Translations under genes and position numbers: made by a program
Notes under the pieces: generated by a model
Databases searched by the model: none
Told to the model about the DNA's origin: nothing
What the model saw: only the letters and a program-made list of their open reading frames with translations
NCBI GenBank assembly: GCA_963691705.1
Contig: OY829540.1
Span: 816,001-880,000 of the forward strand
DNA: 64,000 nucleotides
Source of the DNA: Viola odorata
Taxonomy: Eukaryota; Streptophyta; Magnoliopsida; Malpighiales; Violaceae
Direction: 5' to 3'
Shown here: piece by piece, positions 23,101 through 33,459 of the stretch
Layout of the letters: each line of letters opens with the position of its first letter
Numbering within the stretch: the first letter of the stretch is position 1

Positions 23101-23717
23101 TCGATCCCACATCGGTTTATCATTTTAAAATATCTCTCATTTAAATTTGTATTGTTAGCAATCCATGATAGAATCACTTAGTAGTTAATTTAATCATGCA
23201 TAGTTCGACGATGAAAAAGAGGGCGCTCATTCGGTCTTATGAAAAATTCAGTCCCATCACACTACGGTCAGGGATAATTGATCGGTCTTGAAAATGGTAA
23301 CCCCGTCCAACGATTAATTATTCCTGAACGGTCCCGATCATGGAAAAGACTAAAGTGACGATTCCTCTAAGGACCCCCTTTCAAAATTCATTTTTATTAA
23401 ACATCTTTTAAACACCTCTCTTATCAACCGGTAACCATTTTCGGATGTGACTCGGGTGCCTAACACCTTCTCGAGTCCATAATACGACCCCAAACCTTTG
23501 TCTTGGGTTTTAGACCCTTTTTTGTGCCTTTAATTTTTTAGTTATTTATTTATTTTATTTTTTATGCCATGACGATTAGGTTCCCTAAAGCCTAGAGACA
23601 AATTAGGGTGGCGACTTCATTGCATGTTGCGAGGCGTCCTTTTACGTCGAGCATCGTAAGGTCTCAGATTCATTGTATACTCGCGAATTTCTTTTATTAT
23701 TTTCGCGGGGCGTGACA
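20191..23717 (+). repeat. 3' LTR of element L (3.5 kb)
   Basis: Runs from TGTTGATACC to GGGGCGTGACA: TG...CA ends, preceded by a polypurine tract and followed abruptly by K gag. TATAAAT at 21454-21460 is followed by a possible donor GGTGAGTATT at about 21577. 22250-22860 holds many short diverged repeats of the kind CATCATTTAAATTT with CGCAAAT/CGCACT linkers. No partner LTR is in the window. LTRs of several kilobases are known for Ogre elements. Confidence 0.8.
21454..21460 (+). promoter_or_regulatory. TATA box in the L 3' LTR
   Basis: CCTATAAATAGAGG, a strong TATA context within an otherwise AT-rich LTR, probably marking the U3/R boundary. Confidence 0.6.
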
Positions 23718-24840
23718 GGTAGGTTTTGAGGAATTCCTCTCTTCCTCTCACAATTTCGAATAGGGTTGTTGAAGAGTTTTTCAACGAAATCTGGTTGCTG
23801 AATCTGCTGAGGAATTTTCTTTCTAACATTGTGAAGTTATTTATTGTCCTCGGAGGTAGGGCCTCATACCACGTACTGCCCATTCCTGACAGGGTTAACA
23901 CGAAAACCTGGCACAAGGCCTCGTCTCTTTCCGACTGGAATATAACGTTGTTTTTCACCCGTGTCACATGGATGGCAGGATTAGAGTTACCGGTGTAGAT
24001 ATCTGTAGGGACTTTCATTCGCCGACTGACATGATGTTTCCGCACTCGGCGAGTTAGGGGACTCTTTGGGTTGATGTCCTACTCGCTCCTGGCCTGAGGT
24101 ACCATGGAGGGGGACCTTCCACGTTCTTCCTCCCTAGGGTTGTGTTCTCGGTTAAGTAGTTGATGTGGCAACTCAGGTCGTAGGGGTACCGGAGACCTTT
24201 CTTAGCTCCTCCTTTCTTTCCTTCTTTCCTCGCCAAGTCCTCTAGACTGTTGGCGAGAAAAATTATGACGTGTGTCAAGTACATCGTTATCGTACCGTCT
24301 GCCCAGGTATGGTCCTGGTACCAAGGGAGAGTTAACAAAGGGTGGGGCCGAGAAGGTGGGACGCTTCTCAGGTTCCTGAGGGTAATACTGAGGAATTTTG
24401 GGATGGGGATTATGCTAGTATTTCGCAAAAGAAGGTGCTGCCCTAGATGTATCTTAGGGTGGAATGAATGGTATATTGGGCGTAGGGGCCGCGTGTTGTG
24501 GAATGCCATTGCCGATTAAAGATGCGAGATAATCAATCCTTCTGTGCAGGGTTGCCTCTTGCTCAGCAGTGAAGGGCGTAGGGTTAATCGTGCTGGGTCT
24601 AACCGTACCTGCTGTTGTCAGATTACCTCCTGGAATCACCGATGGGTCCCCGGGGGGCGTGGTGGTAGGAGTATTAAGGGTGTTAGGATTGCCAAAGGTG
24701 TTAGCTTCCGCGTCCTAAGAGACGGGAAAGAGAGTGTCTGGACTAGCCAAAAAATCCAGCCGACGATTCAGTGACAAAGGATTAATTTCAGAGGTCACCC
24801 CAGGCAGGGGAGTGAAGAATTCTCAAAAACTAGTCTCAGC
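23718..24840 (-). pseudogene. K gag remnant
   Basis: Read on the minus strand across broken frames (24639-24454, 24509-24054, 24045-23718). The N-terminal part matches fragment O (42603-43205): VIPGGNLTT, FTAEQ and HRRIDYLASLI. It is followed by a capsid-type gag domain: VPTDIYTGNSNP, FQSERDEALCQVFVLTLSGM, WYEALPPRTINNF and FLSRFSNQ. The frame is cut at REEFLKTYL, exactly where the L LTR ends (23717). On its 5' side the primer site and part of the LTR are missing, and it joins LTR sequence at about 24841. Confidence 0.8.
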
Positions 24841-25119
24841 ATGGTCATCCGTTAGGGAGTACCGCTTCCGTATTGAATGCCTTTTGTTTTGCCTAAGACT
24901 TCTTGGCGTCTACCGCCTAAGGCCCTGAGGTCCGCATTAATTGTCATCACTTCCGCATTAAATGCGCTTTGGGGTGTGATGATTATCTATGACTCAGCAT
25001 GGTCATCCGTTAGGGAGTACGAAGGTCGGTTTCGATACGTAGGATACCTTCCGTTCTTGTCATTCTCCCGTTAGCCTCCCCTGTGGGAGGCCTAACGGGA
25101 GGATTCTTCCGCCGCTTAC
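24841..25119 (-). repeat. 5' LTR of K, part 1 (rearranged)
   Basis: 24866-25110 matches the left LTR (3709-3955), including TTGCCTAAGACTTCTTGGCG and the inverted repeat TCCCGTTAG/CTAACGGGA at 25066-25102. The first 30 nt duplicate an internal LTR stretch (CATGGTCATCCGTTAGGGAG occurs at 24841 and again near 24999). The LTR is cut at 25119 by element I and resumes at 41328. Confidence 0.75.
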
Positions 25120-25663
25120 TGATAACTATTGATACCACTGAAGCGGCATCTTCCCTACCCCGCCGGGTGACCCGGCCATCATACTGTACCTGTCGCGGGA
25201 GACGAGGCCCTGTTCATGCCGCCCTTAGCCTGGCGACCGGCCTTGGGATGGTCGACTTCAGCGGGGGGGGGGGGGGGGGGGTTCTCATGCGACGTTCGCA
25301 CGACGGCATCCCATCCCAGGTCATCCGTGACGTCACTCCGCGTGACGTCACCCATGTGACATCACTCAAGGCCACTCTAGCGGCATATACCACACCAGCG
25401 ACACCTACCAGGGACTATTCCTACCCCTGTCGGTACTCTCTTCCCTTTGTCTATAAATACCCTCACCTTTTCAGACAAGAGGGTAAGCTTAAGATAGCGT
25501 ACTGAATCCCTGCCACTTTTACTATTCACACGGACTTTGGCATCGGAGTGTTTACGCCGGAGACCCCCTCCGGCACTTTGCAGGTGACGAAGGCCCCTAG
25601 TACAGTGTTCCTGACAGCCCCGGATCAAGCCAATCCTGCTCTGTACCCTCCAGACTCTTATCA
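25120..25663 (+). repeat. 5' LTR of element I
   Basis: 544 bp, TG...CA. Contains a run of about 19 G near 25261-25280, TATAAATA at 25452-25459, and the hairpin GCCGGAGACCCCCTCCGGC near 25556-25574 followed by TTTGCAGGT. An internal A/T-free 'TGACGTCAC' cluster at 25326-25365 resembles CRE/bZIP-type sites (TGACGTCA). Confidence 0.88.
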
Positions 25664-25684
25664 AATGGTGCTTTCATTGAGAGC
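25664..25684 (+). promoter_or_regulatory. Candidate primer binding site of element I
   Basis: AATGGTGCTTTCATTGAGAG directly follows the 5' LTR. J has the same site with one extra T (44149) and O has TTTGGTGCTCTCGTTGAGAG (42502). TGG at the start fits pairing with a tRNA CCA end; the tRNA is not identified. Confidence 0.55.
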
Positions 25685-25751
25685 TTTGGTTGATTAAGTG
25701 AGTTTTCCTTAGTAACCAAGCTCTGTTTTTCTTTCTGAGAGTCGAAGGATC

Positions 25752-27757
25752 ATGGCTTCGGATTCAGAATCCACGCCCCCTCACACTCGTGGCGGTCACG
25801 CGCGTAGGACATTTTTTTCCACGTCTTCGTCCAGTACGTACGTCACATCACCTGAAACCTCCTCTGCACAGACAGACTTTCTTTTCGGACTGACAGCTGA
25901 CACATCGCTTTCTCAACCGGGTACCCCATTTTCTGAAACGAGTACTCCATTTCTGCAAATGGGTTCCCTTGCCTCCTCAATGGGCCCCCCGGATCCAGTC
26001 GCTCTGTCCCTCCGCTTGTAAGCTCTGGGATGGGTAGCCTCGCTACTCCCTCGGTAAGCTCGATGTTAGCTCTTCGTACCCACTTGGATTATTTGATCGA
26101 GATGGCCGCGGGCCCCTCTTTTAGTACCGCAACATCAAGTGTGCCTCCTCGAGTTATTTTCACTCCGTCTATTGTCGCTGATCGACCAGCGTCGCCTCGA
26201 TGCCAGATGAGTGTCCCTTTGACCTCACCTGCGATAAGCATGCCATTCGGCTTCGTGCAACTGGCAGGCGGACAGGAGGAGCACTACATACCGCGGATAC
26301 CGCGGATTCCTGACTCTCAAGTAGAGTGGCCGCTAGAGGAATACGGAGAGCGTTGGGACGACAGAAGAGATGGAGTCGGTAGAGAGGTATCTATGGAGCG
26401 GAGTGAGAGATCAGGCAGTAGGAGGCGTCGATCCCGTTTGCCCAGGAGCCGCAGCCGGACTCCCCGGCAGCATCGCACCCCGGAGCCTCGAGGGCTCAGG
26501 CGACACCTGGACGTGTCTCCTCCTCGTCATGATCGTGAGATCTTGGACGACACCGCTGGTCATCCTTTCACCCATCGTATAAGGCGCCACAGGGTCGGCC
26601 GACGTGTCAAGCTCCCCACGGAGTCGTACGATGGCACTAGAGACCCCATTTCGCACCTCAACAAGGTGAAGGACTTCGTTCAGTTTCAGACGCACAACGA
26701 TGCGGCGCTGTGTCAGATATTTATTATGACATTGTCAGGAGTGGCTCGCCTCTGGTTTGAAGGGCTTCCCGCTCGATCAATTGACAATTTCCAGCAACTA
26801 GAGGCCAAGTTTAAGAGCCGCTTCAGCACAGCTATCCCTATTCGGAAATCCGCGGTAGCCTTGTTTGATATATGTAGAAAGCCAGAGGAGTCTTTGAATA
26901 GCTATCTGGGTCACTTTGATACAGAAATGTCGTTGACCCCCGGTATCACTATTGATTTTTCTATAGAAGCTTTGAAGCGGAATTGTGGATATGGGAAGCT
27001 GAGGGATACATTGATGGTGGACCCCCCAATGACCTTAGATGCGTTAAGGTTGAAGGCCCACAATTATGCGAGAATGGAAGAGGAGGAGTATAGAATCAGG
27101 ATGCGGGATACGCCCCAGAGTGCCCCTCCTGCTCCTGCGGCACAAGCCAGTATGGCCCACGATACCCGTCCAAGTGATGAATTCACCCAGCAGAAAGATT
27201 ACATTCCCAAGGTGTCGAGCCGCCAGAAGAGCAATTTCTCTAGAGGAAGGGGTGACGACCAGAATGTTCAGCGATAGGTGAATCCCCCCAAGGGTCGAGC
27301 ATACGATCCCGACCTCCCACCCCTTACACTCCCACGAGTGGAAATCTTAGCCATTATTCAGCAGCGGAACCTGCCGATTCGCTATCCCGCCCCTGTGAAG
27401 CCAGGGGTGGTCATGGGAGGAAGGGAAAATGCTTTTTGTAAATTCCATAAGGTTAAGGGGCATTCTACAGAGGCATGCAGGGAGTTAAAACTGGCAATAA
27501 AGCGACTGTTGGAAGAAGGCTACCTTGGAGAGTTCGCCACTCGAGTGAGAGAAGAAACCAGGAGTGACCCCCCGCGCGGAGCACTAGGCGACCATCAATT
27601 GCCTCCTCCCCCTAGGAGCAGCGGGACTTCTGGCGCAAGGGGAAAAGAGTTGTTAACAATGTATGATGAGGATGTCCCCATCATCAACATTATCACTGGC
27701 GGGGCGTCGTTCCTAGATGAGATTACCCCAACAACGCCCTTGACAGAAGAGAAGTGA
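25752..27757 (+). pseudogene. I gag
   Basis: Starts MASDSESTPPHTRGG at 25752; a frameshift near 26021-26030 moves it to the frame used by the rest of the polyprotein. After an Arg/Ser-rich stretch (SGSRRRRSRLPRSRSRTPRQ) comes the gag domain: LPTESYDGTRDPISHLNKV, ALCQIFIMTLSGVARLWFEG, FKSRFSTAIPIRKSAVALFD and LDALRLKAHNYARMEEEE. A zinc knuckle follows (CKFHKVKGHSTEAC, CX2HX4HX4C). In-frame TAG at 27275-27277 and TGA at 27755-27757. Gag forms the particle and packages RNA. Its layout and sequence are close to J gag (44234-46140). Confidence 0.85.
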
Positions 27758-30700
27758 AAACGGGAAGGCCAGCCGGCAAAAAAGAGAGCGATTGATGCGT
27801 TTGACAAGATGGTAATATCTTTTTCAGAAGAGGATGAGAAGGGCGTCGTCTTCCCTCATAATGATGCGTTAGTAGTCACACCGGTTATCGGGAGCCATGG
27901 GGTGCGAAGGACCCTCATTGATAACGGCAGTGCGGTAAACCTATTCTCGTTGGAAGCGTATAATCTCATGAAACACCCTGCCGGCGAACTGGCGCCCTGC
28001 AAGAAACCAATTATTGGAGTGGACGGCATCCCTATACCTGTAATTGGAATCACAACGCTGCTTGTATATTTCAGAGAAGACGCATCGAAGCGATAAGAAG
28101 AATTGATGTTCTTGGTCGTTGATCTCATCCTACCGTATAATGCCATTCTAGGGCGGCCATTCCTCAATCATTTCAGGGCGGCGGTATCTCAGAAACATCT
28201 CAAGATGAAATACCCCTCGTGGGAAGGGGTAGTATCGATCAAGGGCGACCAAAAGCTAGCCGTCGAGTGTTATTCGCTCATGATCCAAAAAAGCTGTGAT
28301 CAATATGTGTGTGTGGCAGCGGACCCCTACGAGCAAAGGGATGAAAGGCGAACCCAGCCAGTAGATGCGATGGTACCCATCCCTGTCCAAGGCAATGATA
28401 AGGCGAGCTTCCAGGCTAGCCACAAGCTGACCCCTGAGGAGAGAGCACAATTGGCTCGGCTGTTGAACAAGTGCAAAGGAGAGTTCGCGTGGAAACCAGC
28501 GGACATGCCTGGCGTGTCCAGGGAGGTGGCTGAGCATCGACTCAATGTCGACCCACACGCCACGCCAGTTCAACAGAAGAGGCGAGCATTCTCCGCGGAA
28601 AAGGCGGTGGTGATTGATAAGGAGATAGCGAAATTGTCAGATGCGGGATTCATCCGAGAAGTTCAATATCCCACTTGGCTGGCCAACCCCGTCTTGGTCC
28701 GCAAGCCCAACGAAGACTGGCGCATGTGCATTGATTTCACCAACTTGAACGACGCTTGCCCTAAGGACTGCTATCCGCTCCCTCGGATTGATCAGTTGGT
28801 CGATCAAGCGGCAGGGTACGCGTATTTGAGTTCCCTGGACGCCAATTCTGGATACCATCAAATTCCTATGGCCAAGGAGGATGAGGAAAAGACGACATTT
28901 ATAACCTCGAAGGCCACGTATTGCTACGCGGCAATGTCGTTCGGCTTAAAGAACGCAGGGGCGACCTTCCAGCGTATGGCCAACAAAGTGTTTGAAAAGC
29001 AAATCGGGAGAAATGTAGAGGCATACGTAGACGATGTACTGGTCAAAAGCAGAAGTTTCAGTGACCATCTGGCCGATTTGCAGGAAGTGTTTGATACGTT
29101 AAGGAAGTACCAGATAAAGCTGAACCCCCGCAAGTGCGCGTTCACATTTCAGACGGGAAAATTTCTCGGGTATGTGGTAAGCCAAAAGGGAATCCAACCG
29201 AACCCGTCAAAGATTAAGGCTATCCATGATATGGTATCGCCGCGAACCCTTCAGGAGGTTCAGAGATTGACAGGACGCGTCATTGCTCTAGGGCGGTTCA
29301 TGTCTAAGCAGGGCGAGAAGTGTCTGCCGTTCTTCAAAGTTATACGCAAGAAAGCTCCTTTTGGGTGGACACAAGAATGCGAAGAGGCGTTCATGAGTTT
29401 GAAAACTTACTTGTCGTCCAACTTGGTGCTAACACGACCAGAGCCGAGCGACACTTTATTTTTGTACCTTGGCGTCGCGGACGAAGTGGTCAGTGCTGTT
29501 TTGGTCCGGGAGGACAATTACGCCCACCGACCCGTCTTCTTCGTCAATCATGTGTTAAAAGATGCCGAGGTGCGGTACACCCACCTTGAGAAGGTGGCGT
29601 TCGCCCTGATACAGTCCACACGAAAGATGGACAGATATTTTTAGGCCCATCCGGTCATCGTGCTCACGGACCAGCCTTTGAGAAGGATTTTCAGGAAACC
29701 AGAATCCTCGGGGAGGATGTTGATCTGGTCAATTGAGCTAGAACAATATGGACTACAATACAAAGCTCGACCGTCTGTAAAAGCTCAGGTTTTGGCGGAT
29801 TTCATAGCCGAGTGCACATTTACTGGGGACAAGGCGGTAGAGCCGCTTGAGAGGAAAGACAGTGATGCAAAGGTCCCACCCTCAGAAGCCCCCGCGGACA
29901 CATGGGTCATCTATGTGGATGGCGCCAAAAATTAGGAACTGACGGGAGCCGGAATATACATGGTCGGGCCATATGATGTGCAGGTGCGGCACGCCATCAG
30001 AATCCTACAACCGCTATCCAACAACGTAGCAGAGTATGAAGCGTTATTGGCAGGGCTTAGAGTAGGAAGGAATCTCTTTGCCAAAGCTGAGAACGACCTG
30101 GTAGCTGGGGCCCCACGGTTGATAATGCGAGGGGACTCCAAGTTGATAATTGATCAAGTCTTGGGACATTCCCAAGCTAGAGAACCGATCATGGCGCAAT
30201 ACCTCTCGAAAGTGAAAAGGGAGTTGGCAGAAATAGAACAAAGCGGTGTATGTGTCACTTTCGAACACATCCCGCGGGAGGATAATACCGAGGCGGATAG
30301 TCTTGCCAAGACGGCAGCCAATCAGGAGGCCGCTATTCCAGAGGACGTGTACTATGAAGAAAGGTCATTGCCGTCCTTCATGGAGGAACAGCTGTCGCTA
30401 TGTGTAGAGGAGATCGAAAAGGATTGGAGGATCCCTGTGATAATTTTTTTGAAGCATGACGAGCTCCCAAACGACAGTGTAGAAAAGAAAAAAGTATTGA
30501 AGCAAGCGGCGAGGTGCACTTATTATGATGGGGCGCTAATTCGGAGATGTTTCTCGCACCCGGCCGCAAAATGCATAACGGAACAAGAAGGCCTCCATAC
30601 CCTGCGAGAGATCCATGAGGGCATCTGCGGCATGCATGTGTCGGGTGGTACCATGGCCGCGCAGGTGTTTCGGTCAGGATGCTATTGGCCCACTATTCGC

Positions 30701-31660
30701 AGGGATTGTAACAACTTTGTGCAGTCGTGCCATAGATGTAAAGAATTTGCCAAAATCCCTCGACGACCTGCCGCTGAAATATCTCAGATCGTGGCACCTT
30801 GTCCTTTTGCTAAGTGGGGAATCGATATTTTAGGCCCTTTTCCTAAGGCAAGGTCCCAACTGAAATTTGTAATTGTGGCAGTGGACTATTTTACTAAATG
30901 GGCAGAAGCAGAAGCGGTAGCCACTATTACAACGGAAAAGGTATGGCAATTCTTTAAGCACCAAGTGATCATGCGCTTCGGGGTGCCTCGCGTGCTAGTT
31001 AGTGACAACGGGGTGCAATTTACCAGCCGCTTCTTCAAGGAGTAATGCGAAGAATTTCAGATTGAACAGAGGTTCTCCTCTGTGGCGCATCCCCAGACTA
31101 ATGGCCAGGCGGAGGTGACCAACCGAAGCATTCTGAGCGGCATCAAGAAAAATCTCGAAGGGTCAAAAAAGAAGTGGCCAGACGAGTTACCCTATGTAAT
31201 GTGGGCTTACCGCATGACCGTCAAAACAAGTACGGGTGAGACGCCCTTTGTGATGGCTTTTGGTACCGAAGCGGTAACACCTGTCGAAATTGGCACCCTA
31301 AGTTTGAGGGTGGAATATTTCAAGGAGGAATTAAATGAGGAGAGGTTACGAGCTAACCTTGATATGCTCCCTGAGGCGCGCGAGGAAGCTCTCTTGAAAA
31401 TAATGCACTACAAAAGAAGAATGGTGCGGTATCACAACAGATATGTTAAGGAGCGGCTGCTCAAAGCGGGAGACCTCGTGCTCAGGGATAAACGAGTGGC
31501 GGGCCAACGAATGTGGAAGCTCAGCTCAAACTGGGAAGGCCCATACCGCGTCACTTGTGTTATCGGAAAGGGGGCGTATCACCTCGAAACGGTTGACGGT
31601 ACTCCCTTACCTAACTCTTGGAATATTGCTAGATTAAAATTATATCATGCTAGAATATAA
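27758..31660 (+). pseudogene. I pol: protease, RT, RNase H, second RNase H, integrase
   Basis: Same frame as gag. Protease near 27890-28170 has TLIDNGSAVNLFS and YNAILGRPFL. RT has WRMCIDFTNLNDACPKD, LSSLDANSGYHQIP and intact YVDD at 29024-29035. RNase H is at 29310-29870. The second RNase H at 29900-30330 has YVDGAKN, AEYEALLAGL and RGDSKLI. Integrase at about 30600-31560 has an HHCC finger, D in GIDILG, D in VSDNG and E in GQAEVTN, then SNWEGPYRVT. Stops lie at 28094 (TAA), 29642 (TAG), 29933 (TAG) and 31043 (TAA). All domains are otherwise present, so a functional ancestor is evident. The second RNase H marks the Tat lineage. It ends at 31660 within the first hairpin repeat. Confidence 0.88.
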
Positions 31661-31925
31661 CATGCCGTTGAGCATGCTTTTGAAATTTGTGAAATATAAC
31701 ATGCCGTTGAGCATGGTTTTGAAATTTGTGAAATATAACATGCCATTGAGCATGGTTTTGAAATTTATGAAATATAACATGCCGTTGAGAATGGTTTTAA
31801 AATTTGTGAAATATAACATGCCGTTGAGCATGGTTTTGAAATTTGTGAAATATAACATGCCGTTGAGCATGGTTTTGAAATTTGTGAAATATAACATGCC
31901 GTTGAACATGGTTTTGAAATTGAAA
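31655..31925 (+). repeat. 39-bp tandem array after I pol
   Basis: About seven copies of a 39-bp unit containing AACATGCCGTTGAGCATGG and TTTTGAAATTTGTGAA. The array begins at the pol stop codon. It translates on - as repetitive peptides, which are not genes. Confidence 0.85.
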
Positions 31926-32330
31926 TTTTGACTTGCCGCGGGCATGGTCTTAGAAATTTCGACATGCCGTGGGCATGGTCTTTTGAAATTGAAATTTTGA
32001 CATGCCGCGGGCATGGTCTTAGAAATATCGACATGCCGTGGGCATAGTATTTTGAAATTGAAATATCGACATGCCGTGGGCATGGTCTTTGAAATATCGA
32101 CATGCCGTGGGCATGGTCTTTTGAAATTGAAATATCGACATGCCGTGGGCATGGTCTTTTGAAATTGAAATTTTGACATGCCGCGGGCATGGTCTTAGAA
32201 ATATCGACATGCCGTGGGCATGGTCTTTTGAAATTGAAATTTTGACATGCCGTGGGCATGGTCTTTGAAATATCGACATACCGTGGGCATGGTCTTTGAA
32301 ATATTGACATGCCGTGGGCATGGTCTAACA
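31926..32330 (+). repeat. Hairpin repeat array (CATGCC-NNN-GGCATG)
   Basis: About twelve copies of GACATGCCGTGGGCATGGTC at 30-43-bp spacing, separated by TTTTGAAATTGAAAT or TTAGAAAT linkers. Each core is a short inverted repeat, CATGCC/GGCATG, with a 3-nt loop. It follows the 39-bp array, and the two share the CATGCCG core. Confidence 0.85.
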
Positions 32331-32399
32331 ATTGTTGTGGAAATATTTTTTGTTCCTTGTTGGTTGTCTGTGTAATGTGCAGATAACAAGGAAAGGAGG

Positions 32400-32890
32400 A
32401 TGTCGGGGGTGAAAAGTCCTAGCCTTGGGAGCGGAATGGGCTAATGCAGACGGATCGTCAAGAGGAGGCACGCCCCGGCGATCCTAATATATGGTGTTGG
32501 AAGTGAAAAATTCTGGCCTTGGGAGGCCGGCCCTGATCAGGCGGCTCGCCAAGAGGAGACACTTTCCAGCACTGTCGGGAGTGAAAAATCCTATCCTGGG
32601 GAAACCTAGAGAGGGCACGCCCCGACTCCCCTAGGGGTGTAAAGTCCTATCCTTGTGACAGCCCGCGCTCACAAAGGCGGATGATCATTAAGTGAGGCAC
32701 GACCCTAGGGAAGATAAAAACTCCACCTCGCAAGTGAAAATCCTATCCTAACGATGGTAGCGCTAACATAGGCACCTCGTTAAGTGAGGGCACGTTCCGA
32801 GGTGTGAGGGCAACGCTGAGGAAGTGAAAAGTCCTGTCCTCGTGATGGCCAGCCTTGATCAGGCGGCGCACTGAGTGAGGGCACTTCCCG
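32400..32890 (+). repeat. Recurring 70-100 nt module downstream of I pol
   Basis: At least six diverged copies of GTGAAAAGTCCTATCCTTGTGA (conserved part AGTCCTATCCTTGTGA) each followed by a GC-rich stretch with GATCAG/GGC and an AGTGAGGCACG(C)CCC end. Three copies occur at the matching place in J (48770-49000). No coding potential. Possibly a structured RNA or a 3'-end signal. Confidence 0.6.
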
Positions 32891-33007
32891 GCCGATTGAA
32901 GAAATAATAAAGGTCACCGTACCACAGCTAGTAGCCGGAACGGACAAACCCGGTGAAGTTTGGCTGGAAGAGTACGGGACACGAGCGACATCGGGGGAGA
33001 TCGCGCT

Positions 33008-33352
33008 GCAATGCCCCAAGGTAATTAAGATTTTTGATAATATGTCGCTATTAACAAAGTGATAAGTGAAAATGTGTAGAAAATTCAGCACAAGCGACAT
33101 ATTTGGGGGATCGTGCTAAATAAGAAAGGAATACGCGCGGCAATGCCCCAAGGTAATTAAGATTTTTGATAATATGTCGCTATTAACAAAGTGATAAGTG
33201 AAAAGGTGCAGAAAATTCGGCACAAGCGACATCTTTGGGGGATCGTGCTAAGTAAGAAAGGAGATCGAGCGGCAATGCCCCAAGGTAATTAAGATTTTTC
33301 GATGATATGTCACTACTAACAAAGTGATAAGTGAAAATGTGCAGAAAATTGT
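33008..33352 (+). repeat. 132-bp tandem repeat in element I
   Basis: Units start GCAATGCCCCAAGGTAATTA at 33008, 33140 and 33272 (the last partial). Each contains AATATGTCGCTATTAACAAA and GCACAAGCGACAT. In J the same position holds a different 77-bp repeat. Confidence 0.85.
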
Positions 33353-33459
33353 GTGAACTGTTTACACACGAAGGGATGCTTGCTCAAACAAAAGGCCCTA
33401 AAAAACACAAAAAGGGGCAAAGAAGTTAGAGCACCCGATGGACAAAAGAGAAATGACAT

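Larger units (their letters stand above)
8809..23717 (+). mobile_element. Element L: Ogre/Tat-type LTR retrotransposon, 5' truncated
   Basis: Order on +: gag C-terminal part, protease, a probable intron, RT, RNase H, second RNase H, integrase, a long noncoding region with A-rich and minisatellite arrays, a polypurine tract and a 3.5-kb 3' LTR. The long LTR, the intron between protease and RT and the dual RNase H are traits known for the Ogre group. The 5' LTR and gag N-terminus are missing. The 3' LTR ends exactly at 23717, inside K's gag. Protein frames carry many stops, so it is an old, inactive copy. Confidence 0.82.

Noticed and set aside
25752..31660. Endogenous pararetrovirus
   Set aside because: LTRs, target duplications and integrase are present, and no movement or coat protein was seen; this is a Ty3/gypsy retrotransposon.
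31646..32330. CRISPR-like array of regular repeats
   Set aside because: Spacers are not unique, the linkers themselves repeat, and the context is a plant retrotransposon.
31640..32389. Repetitive ORFs on minus (KTMPTACRYF-type)
   Set aside because: They read the hairpin repeat array in several frames; not genes.
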